Part shown: piece by piece, positions 59,201 to 64,000 of the stretch
Position numbering within the stretch: the first letter of the stretch is position 1
Layout of the letters: the number at the start of each line of letters is the position of its first letter
Assembly: GCF_900107195.1 (NCBI RefSeq)
Contig: NZ_FNPB01000001.1
Span: 645,284 to 709,283, forward strand
Direction: 5' to 3'
Origin: Halobellus clavatus
GTDB taxonomy: Archaea; Halobacteriota; Halobacteria; Halobacteriales; Haloferacaceae
DNA: 64,000 bases
Program-made: the position numbers and the translations under genes
The notes under the pieces: generated by a model
What the model was told of the DNA's origin: nothing
Database searches by the model: none
The model's input: only the letters and a program-made list of their open reading frames with translations

Positions 59201-59499
59201 TGTGTGACCTCGCTCCACCCTTGGCGAGAGGGGAGTATATAAAGGCAGGAACGTTGGGGGTAATTCGGCTCTATTCACCGGTAAACGGTGTTCTAATCAA
59301 TTATTTAAAAAATTCACAGAGCTATTTTCAACTTTTATCGAGCTCCCTGAATTTTTATTTCTTGTATTTTGATTCGATATTATCTTTCCGTGAAGTCGCG
59401 GCTCGTGTCGGAGATTCGGCCGTTCACGCACTTACAGCCGGGGCCGAGCAGGGCAATCGGAACCGCACGCGCGCTGAGAAGTGGCGGGAGACGACGACG
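59201..59499. other. A+T-rich intergenic region upstream of the DUF7123 gene
   Basis: 299 bases without a gene. The right of the DUF7123 promoter contains an exceptionally A+T-rich block at about 59290-59395 (ATTATTTAAAAAATTCAC, AATTTTTATTTCTTGTATTT). This is low G+C for the chromosome and rich in TATA-like boxes. No inverted or direct repeat of note was seen. Confidence 0.45.
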
Positions 59500-60309
59500 T
59501 TACTGCCGGTCGTGGACCCAGAAGTCCTCTTCGACGGTCGTTTCGCGCTTGAAGATCGGGACCTCGTCCTTGAGCCGGTCGATGCCGTCCGAGACCGTCT
59601 CGAACGCCTCCTCTCGGTGACCGGCGAGGACGACGACGAAGACGATGTCTTCACCGGATTCGAGCGTGCCGGTTCGGTGGAAGAGCGCGACCTCCTGAAC
59701 GCCGTCTCGTTCCATCAACTCGTCTTCGATCGTCCGCATCCGCTCGTCGGCGACCCCCTCGTACTTCTCGAAGGTCAGTTCGAGCGTCTCGGGGTCCTCT
59801 TCGCCGTCTTTCGTCCGCACGCGGCCGGTGAACGTCGCGATCGCCCCGGCGCGCTCGGCCCGTGGTGAGTGCTTCACGCGCTCGACGAGCGTCTCGAGGG
59901 TGACGTGCGGTTCGGCGTCGATCAACACGTCGATGATGGCTTCGACGTCGGCCTCGGCCGTGCTGTCGACCTGGAGTGCGACGTCCGCCGACTCCACCTC
60001 GCCGACGGCGACCGTCGGGGCGGTCACGTTCGGGAATCCCGCCAGGAGCGCGTGGTCGTACGTCGCCGCGAGGTCGTCGAGGACGTCGTCGAGTGAGCGG
60101 TCCTCTCCCGCGGCCGTCCACCCGTCGGCGCCGAGTGCGTACGCCGTGTCGACGCCGTCGGGGCGCTGGGACAGCGCCGAGTCCGGGGTTGGGAGCGAGT
60201 CTCCGGTGTCGTCGCCGCGTCCGACGACGGCGACACGGCCGTCCAGATGGGGCGCGACGCGGTCGCAGAGCGCCAGCGCGTCGTCACCCACGACTCCGAG
60301 TACCTGCAT
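59500..60309 (-). CDS. moaE: Molybdopterin synthase large subunit with MobB-like N-terminal domain
   Basis: A 269-residue fusion. The N-terminal half (about residues 1-110) looks like a degenerate MobB nucleotide-binding domain (MQVLGVVG start, VAVVGRGDD, DHALLAGFPN). The C-terminal half (about 120-269) is MoaE: IATFTGRVRTKDGE, LTFEKYEGVADERM, ALFHRTGTLESGEDIVFVVV and VPIFKRETTVEEDFW with the catalytic Lys of the KRE motif. It transfers sulfur to precursor Z to make molybdopterin. The Walker A Lys of the MobB part is missing, so GTP binding there is doubtful. Confidence 0.87.
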   Translation of the reverse strand: MQVLGVVGDDALALCDRVAPHLDGRVAVVGRGDDTGDSLPTPDSALSQRPDGVDTAYALGADGWTAAGEDRSLDDVLDDLAATYDHALLAGFPNVTAPTVAVGEVESADVALQVDSTAEADVEAIIDVLIDAEPHVTLETLVERVKHSPRAERAGAIATFTGRVRTKDGEEDPETLELTFEKYEGVADERMRTIEDELMERDGVQEVALFHRTGTLESGEDIVFVVVLAGHREEAFETVSDGIDRLKDEVPIFKRETTVEEDFWVHDRQ

Positions 60310-60436
60310 ACTCCGGATTCGGGACGGCGAGCGGCTTTATTTTGTCGGCTGCGGCGGTCGGAGCGAGGGACTCCCGGGGCCGTCTCGCGTACGCGGTTGA
60401 CAACCCTTAAGCCCGGTTCGCGGCAACGACGGGGCA

Positions 60437-61156
60437 ATGAGAGTCGTCGTTTCTATCGGCGGGAGCGTTCTCGCTCCGGACCTCGACGCCCGCCGGGTCG
60501 AGGGGCACGCAGCGGTCGTCGAGCGACTCGCGGCAGCGGGCTGTGAGATCGGCGCCGTCGTCGGCGGCGGGGGAGTCGCCAGAGACTACATCGGTGCAGC
60601 GCGGGAACTGGGCGCGAACGAGGTCCAACTGGACCAGATCGGGATCGACGTCACGCGGATCAACGCCCGGTTGTTGATCGCCGCGCTGGGGCCCGAGGTG
60701 GATCCGAAAGTGGCGCACGATCACGAGGCGGCCGGCGACGCCATCCGTCGGGGGGACGTCTCGGTGATGGGCGGCGTGACGCCGGGGCAGACGACCGACG
60801 CGGTCGCTGCCGCGCTGGCGGAGTACGTCGACGCGGACCTCCTCGTCTATGCGACCAGCGTCGACGGCGTCTACAGCGCCGATCCGAGCGCCGACGACGG
60901 AGCCGAGAAGTACGAGCGGCTGTCCGGCGGTGAACTGGTCGACGTGATCGCGCCGATGAGCCGCGACGCCGGCGCCTCCGCGCCGGTCGATCTGTTGGCG
61001 GCGAAACTCATCGAACGGGCGGGAATGCGCACCATCGTCCTCGACGGCACCGAGCCCGAGCGGATCGAAGACGCCGTCCTTCGGGGCGAACACGACGGGA
61101 CCGACATCGTCCCCGAGGGTGTCGGAGACGAACCGAGCTACTGGGTCGAGCAATGA
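60437..61156 (+). CDS. pyrH: UMP kinase
   Basis: Phosphorylates UMP to UDP in pyrimidine nucleotide synthesis. The 239-residue amino-acid-kinase fold has SIGGSVL (residues 6-12), VVGGGGVARDYI, LGANEVQLDQIGIDVTRINA and DLLVYATSVDGVYSADP. Archaeal-type length. CTTAAG at about 60405 gives a leaderless-type promoter. Its stop overlaps the lysS start as ATGA (61153-61156). Confidence 0.93.
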   Translation: MRVVVSIGGSVLAPDLDARRVEGHAAVVERLAAAGCEIGAVVGGGGVARDYIGAARELGANEVQLDQIGIDVTRINARLLIAALGPEVDPKVAHDHEAAGDAIRRGDVSVMGGVTPGQTTDAVAAALAEYVDADLLVYATSVDGVYSADPSADDGAEKYERLSGGELVDVIAPMSRDAGASAPVDLLAAKLIERAGMRTIVLDGTEPERIEDAVLRGEHDGTDIVPEGVGDEPSYWVEQ

Positions 61157-62847
61157 GCGACGGGAGCGACGACGCCGACGGCGGAGAGTCGGACGTCGAA
61201 CAGATGAGTGCCCACGAGGCCGCCGCCGTCGATGGAGCCGACGGGGCCGACGCACGGGACTTCTGGGCAGCGGCGGTTGCCGACGAGATCGAGGCCCGCA
61301 ACCCGGACGAACCGATCGTCATCAAAGGCGGCGTGTCGCCGTCCGGAGTCGCCCACCTCGGGAACTTCAACGAGATTATGCGCGGGTACTTCGTCGCCGC
61401 CGTCCTCCGCGAGCGCGGGTACGAGGTCCGGCAGGTCTTCACGAGCGACGACCGCGACCCCCTCAGGAAACTCCCGCGGAAGCTCGCAGACGTCGACGGG
61501 GACATCGTCGGCCTCGGCGATGTCGACGCCGGCGCGCTGGGACGGAACCTCGGGACGCCCTACACCGACATCCCCGATCCGTTCGGCGAGTCCGAGTCGT
61601 ACGCGGCCCACTTCGCGGCGCTGCTGAAGGCCGACGCCGACCGCCTCGACGTCCCGGTCGAGATGCTCTCGAACACCGAACTCTACGAAGACGGGACGTT
61701 CGAGGACGTGGTCGCTCACGTGCTCGAACACGCCGACGAGGCCCGCGAGGTCCTGTCGGCGTACCAATCGAAGGTGGACGAGGACTACGTCCCGTTCAAT
61801 CCGATCTGCGGGGAGTGCGGGAAGATCACCGAAACCGTGACCGAAGTCGATCTCGACGCGCGGACCGTCGAGTACGTCTGCACCGATATGACCGTCGGCG
61901 ACGAGACGATCGAGGGCTGCGGCCACGAGGGCACCGCGACGCTCCGCGAGGGCAAACTCCCGTGGCGCTTCGAGTGGCCGGCGCAGTGGCAGGTGCTCGG
62001 CGTCGACTTCGAGCCGTTCGGAAAAGACCACGCCGAGGGGTCGTGGCCGTCCGGCGAAGACATCGCCCGCAACGTCCTCGAGATCGAGCCGCCGGTGCCG
62101 ATGGTCTACGAGTGGTTTACCCTCAACGGCGAGGCGCTCTCGTCCTCGCAGGGGAACATCGTCACCGTCGTAGAGATGCTCGACCTGCTGGAACCGGAGG
62201 TACTGCGGTACTTCTTCGCGCTGAACCCGCGGAAGGCCCGCGACCTCGACATCTCCCGACTGGATCAGCTGGTCGACGACTTCGATCGCTTCGAGCGGGC
62301 GTACTTCGGCGACGTCGACGACGAGTCGGTGACGGCGTTCGCCGAGCGCGCCTATCCGTTCGTCGTCGACGAGATCAGAGAGGACCGCGTCCGCCTGCCG
62401 TACACGTTCGCGGCCGTGCTCGGGATGACCGACGACCGCGACCTCCGGATCGAGATGGCCAGAAACGAGGGCTACATCGACGACGACACCCCGGAGTGGG
62501 CGATCGAAGAGGCGCTCGAACGGGTCGATCGGGCCCGCGCGTGGGCCGTCCGGGAGGACAACGCGTACAACTACCGCATCCAGGATGCCCTGCCCGAGGT
62601 CGACTTCGACGAGAACGTCGAGGCCGCGCTCGACGAACTCGCGGACTTCGTCGCGGCCGGAAACGACGGCGAGGCGATCCAGGGCGAGATGTACGAGACG
62701 GCTCGCCGGAACGACATCGAGGTCGGAGACTTCTTCGAGGCGGGCTATCTGCTGTTCTTCGACCAGCCGCAGGGGCCGCGACTCGGCGAGTTCCTCGGTG
62801 AACTCGACACGGAGTTCGTCGTGGCGCGATTGCGGCGTGACGGATAG
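61153..62847 (+). CDS. lysS: Lysyl-tRNA synthetase, class I
   Basis: Charges tRNA-Lys. The 564-residue class I enzyme has the HIGH-equivalent HLGN (H68-N71), the KMSKS-equivalent LSSSQGN (about residues 330-336), and a zinc-binding CGECG with a further Cys pair (about 218-256). Class I LysRS is typical of archaea. The long acidic N-terminus (1-35) is halophilic. Coupled to pyrH by the ATGA overlap. Confidence 0.95.
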   Translation: MSDGSDDADGGESDVEQMSAHEAAAVDGADGADARDFWAAAVADEIEARNPDEPIVIKGGVSPSGVAHLGNFNEIMRGYFVAAVLRERGYEVRQVFTSDDRDPLRKLPRKLADVDGDIVGLGDVDAGALGRNLGTPYTDIPDPFGESESYAAHFAALLKADADRLDVPVEMLSNTELYEDGTFEDVVAHVLEHADEAREVLSAYQSKVDEDYVPFNPICGECGKITETVTEVDLDARTVEYVCTDMTVGDETIEGCGHEGTATLREGKLPWRFEWPAQWQVLGVDFEPFGKDHAEGSWPSGEDIARNVLEIEPPVPMVYEWFTLNGEALSSSQGNIVTVVEMLDLLEPEVLRYFFALNPRKARDLDISRLDQLVDDFDRFERAYFGDVDDESVTAFAERAYPFVVDEIREDRVRLPYTFAAVLGMTDDRDLRIEMARNEGYIDDDTPEWAIEEALERVDRARAWAVREDNAYNYRIQDALPEVDFDENVEAALDELADFVAAGNDGEAIQGEMYETARRNDIEVGDFFEAGYLLFFDQPQGPRLGEFLGELDTEFVVARLRRDG

Positions 62848-62962
62848 CGCGGTATCGCTTCGTACCGTCGATTTGTTTTCACCGGCGTCTCGCCGACAGC
62901 ACGGGGAGTCTACCCGTAGAACGGAACCGCGAGGAGAGCACCCGTAGAATGGCAATCAGTAA

Positions 62963-63667
62963 TCAGTCTTCGTCAGCGACGTCCGGAGAGTTGTCCAGCG
63001 AATCTGCGTTTTCGGCGTCACTGCCGCCGTCGGTTACCTGTGCATCGGGGAGCGAAGCGCTCCCTCGATTTTGCCCCTCTTTGTCCACCGCTGCCGGCGC
63101 GGTACCGGTTTGCGACTCGTCGGGGTCGCTCCGTGCTCTCGGCTCGCTGTACTGGTAGATGGTGGTGCTGTCGATCACCCCATAGCGGGCCTGATCCCGG
63201 TCGTGGATGACGCGCTTGTCGGAGTCGATAGCGATGTCGATCAGATCGACGAACTCCTCGATGACGACCCGTTGGTAGGCGTCCGACGCGGGAATCCGTC
63301 CCCGCGATACCCACTCACTGTACCGGCGTTTGTCGTACGCTTGTTCGAGGCTCTCCCGGTCGGGGAGTCGGCCCTGGACGCGCCACACGACGAGCGCGGC
63401 AGCGAGCGCGAGGATTCCGAGTCCACTCCGGAGCGCAGTGTCGCTGTCCACCGCTGTCGGCCCACTACCGGGGAGCAACGCGGCCTGCGCTGTCGCGTTG
63501 GACAGATTGGCTGCCCCGACAGCGGCATCCTCGCCGGAGACGGTGACTGTCCGGGTGACCGGTGTCGCGTGGCTCTGTTCGTCAGATCGCGGGGCGTCGA
63601 TCGTATAGGAACGATCGGTGATCTGCATCGGCATCGTGACGCCGAGCGTTCCCTGATACTTCTCTGA
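62963..63667 (-). pseudogene. DUF5305 family protein, 5' part lost at the IS element
   Basis: C-terminal remnant of a haloarchaeal DUF5305 membrane protein. The readable part has the end of the extracellular region (YQGTLGV ahead of an in-frame ATG at 63634), one membrane helix (about residues 68-84 from that ATG) and the conserved cytoplasmic domain with EWVSRGRIP and DIAIDSDKRVIHD. Intact members have an N-terminal helix and a longer ectodomain, which are absent. The frame upstream of 63634 stays open to a stop at 63668-63670, where the insertion sequence begins. The remnant ends in an acidic tail. Confidence 0.72.
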
Positions 63668-64000
63668 CTATCCGTCTTTAGCTAAGAGGAGAACCACGTG
63701 ACAGTGACGGCTTATCGAGGCTTCTTTTCGAGAGGAATGAGGAGGCAACCGCTGTGCACACAGAAGCCTCCTCATCGAGAATCATGCGTCGGCTTACTAC
63801 ACTGTTTCCTTCCGAGTTCCTCGAAGAGCACGCCGAGGAACTCGGCGTGGTCGAGCGAGAGGGCAAGCTACAGGTACCAGTCCTCGTGTGGGCGCTCGTG
63901 TTCGGCTTCGCCGCAGGCGAGAGCCGAACACTCGCTGGCTTCAGACGCAGTTACAACTCCACGGCTGATGAGACGATCTCACCGGGTGGCTTCTATCAAC
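63668..64000 (+). mobile_element. ISH8-type IS4-family insertion sequence, left end (partial)
   Basis: The left part of an insertion sequence: terminal region from about 63668 (TATCCGTCTTTAGCTAAGAG) and the transposase start at 63784. The right end lies beyond the window. The boundary is placed where the DUF5305 frame breaks; the exact terminal repeat and target duplication cannot be set without the other end. Confidence 0.75.
63784..64000 (+). CDS. IS4-family (ISH8 group) transposase, N-terminal part
   Basis: The first 72 codons of a transposase, MRRLTTLFPSEFLEEHAEEL..., continuing off the right edge. The sequence and the GESRTLAGFRRSYN segment match ISH8-group transposases of haloarchaea. 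The DDE catalytic residues are outside. The ATG at 63784 follows about 115 bases of IS left end, as usual for this group. Whether the full element is intact cannot be judged. Confidence 0.82.
   Translation, partial: MRRLTTLFPSEFLEEHAEELGVVEREGKLQVPVLVWALVFGFAAGESRTLAGFRRSYNSTADETISPGGFYQ

Noticed and set aside
59290..59395. Possible replication origin in the A+T-rich block
   Set aside because: No Orc1/Cdc6 gene nearby and no inverted origin-recognition-box repeats; A+T content alone is not enough.
62912..62952. Two copies of ACCCGTAGAAyGG, 28 bases apart, after lysS
   Set aside because: Short direct repeat with no symmetry or promoter link; likely chance or a minor slippage event.
61138..62955. 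605-codon minus-strand open frame opposite lysS
   Set aside because: Antisense to lysyl-tRNA synthetase; no recognisable protein family.

Overview
This window is a stretch of chromosome from a haloarchaeon (class Halobacteria). The evidence is very high G+C with strong third-position bias, acidic proteins, class I lysyl-tRNA synthetase, archaeal PDCD5 and ribosomal protein S19e, an archaeal-type RNase P RNA, archaemetzincin, leaderless genes behind TATA-like boxes, Tat/lipobox signal peptides, and many small families found mainly in haloarchaea (DUF5786, DUF5806, DUF5807, DUF7119, DUF7123). It is mostly housekeeping and stress genes. The only mobile DNA seen is an ISH8-type IS4-family insertion at the right edge. 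The genus cannot be fixed from the sequence alone.

Layout: 1-2.6 kb is a copper-homeostasis island (CopA-type ATPase, Lrp/AsnC-TRASH regulator, HMA copper chaperone, Met-rich SHOCT membrane protein). 2.9-5.4 kb holds assimilatory nitrite reductase with small partners. 5.6-9.1 kb has two overlapping micro-genes, a ParB/HTH-like DUF7119 protein and a multi-PAS histidine kinase. Then come tRNA-Lys, a CoA-disulfide-reductase-like flavoprotein, a nitrilase-family hydrolase, dihydroorotase and an M23-fold protein. 14.3-18.4 kb carries nicotinamidase, a surface metalloprotease-like lipoprotein, nicotinate phosphoribosyltransferase and a histidine phosphatase. RNase P RNA lies at 19.3-19.8 kb, followed by a matrixin-like lipoprotein and a beta-CASP nuclease. 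22.8-27 kb holds a ureohydrolase, an AbrB-PhoU regulator and a sodium/solute symporter.

28-36.5 kb is a run of regulators, universal stress proteins, HtrA-type protease, DHH phosphoesterase and small haloarchaeal families. 36.5-40.1 kb has uracil-DNA glycosylase and a phnCDE uptake operon. 40.2-43.6 kb has hisH, pheA, Hsp20 and archaemetzincin. 44.2-48.7 kb is a tightly coupled four-gene ABC system (secreted repeat protein, ATPase, two permeases) facing a GbsR/MarR regulator. 48.8-62.8 kb returns to core genes: truA, hisS, an alcohol dehydrogenase, S19e, PDCD5, thiL, an M50 protease, moaE, UMP kinase and lysS. The last kilobase is a DUF5305 gene cut off by the insertion sequence.

The least explained items are: (a) two collinear copies of a probable structured RNA with its own TATA box, at about 11.74-11.86 and 33.90-34.01 kb, both in the gap between convergent genes; (b) three inverted repeats between the GbsR-family gene and the ABC/secreted-protein operon; (c) matching long dyads upstream of the two copper-gene promoters; (d) a dyad positioned over the promoter of the ureohydrolase gene. 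No CRISPR array, rRNA or replication origin was seen.
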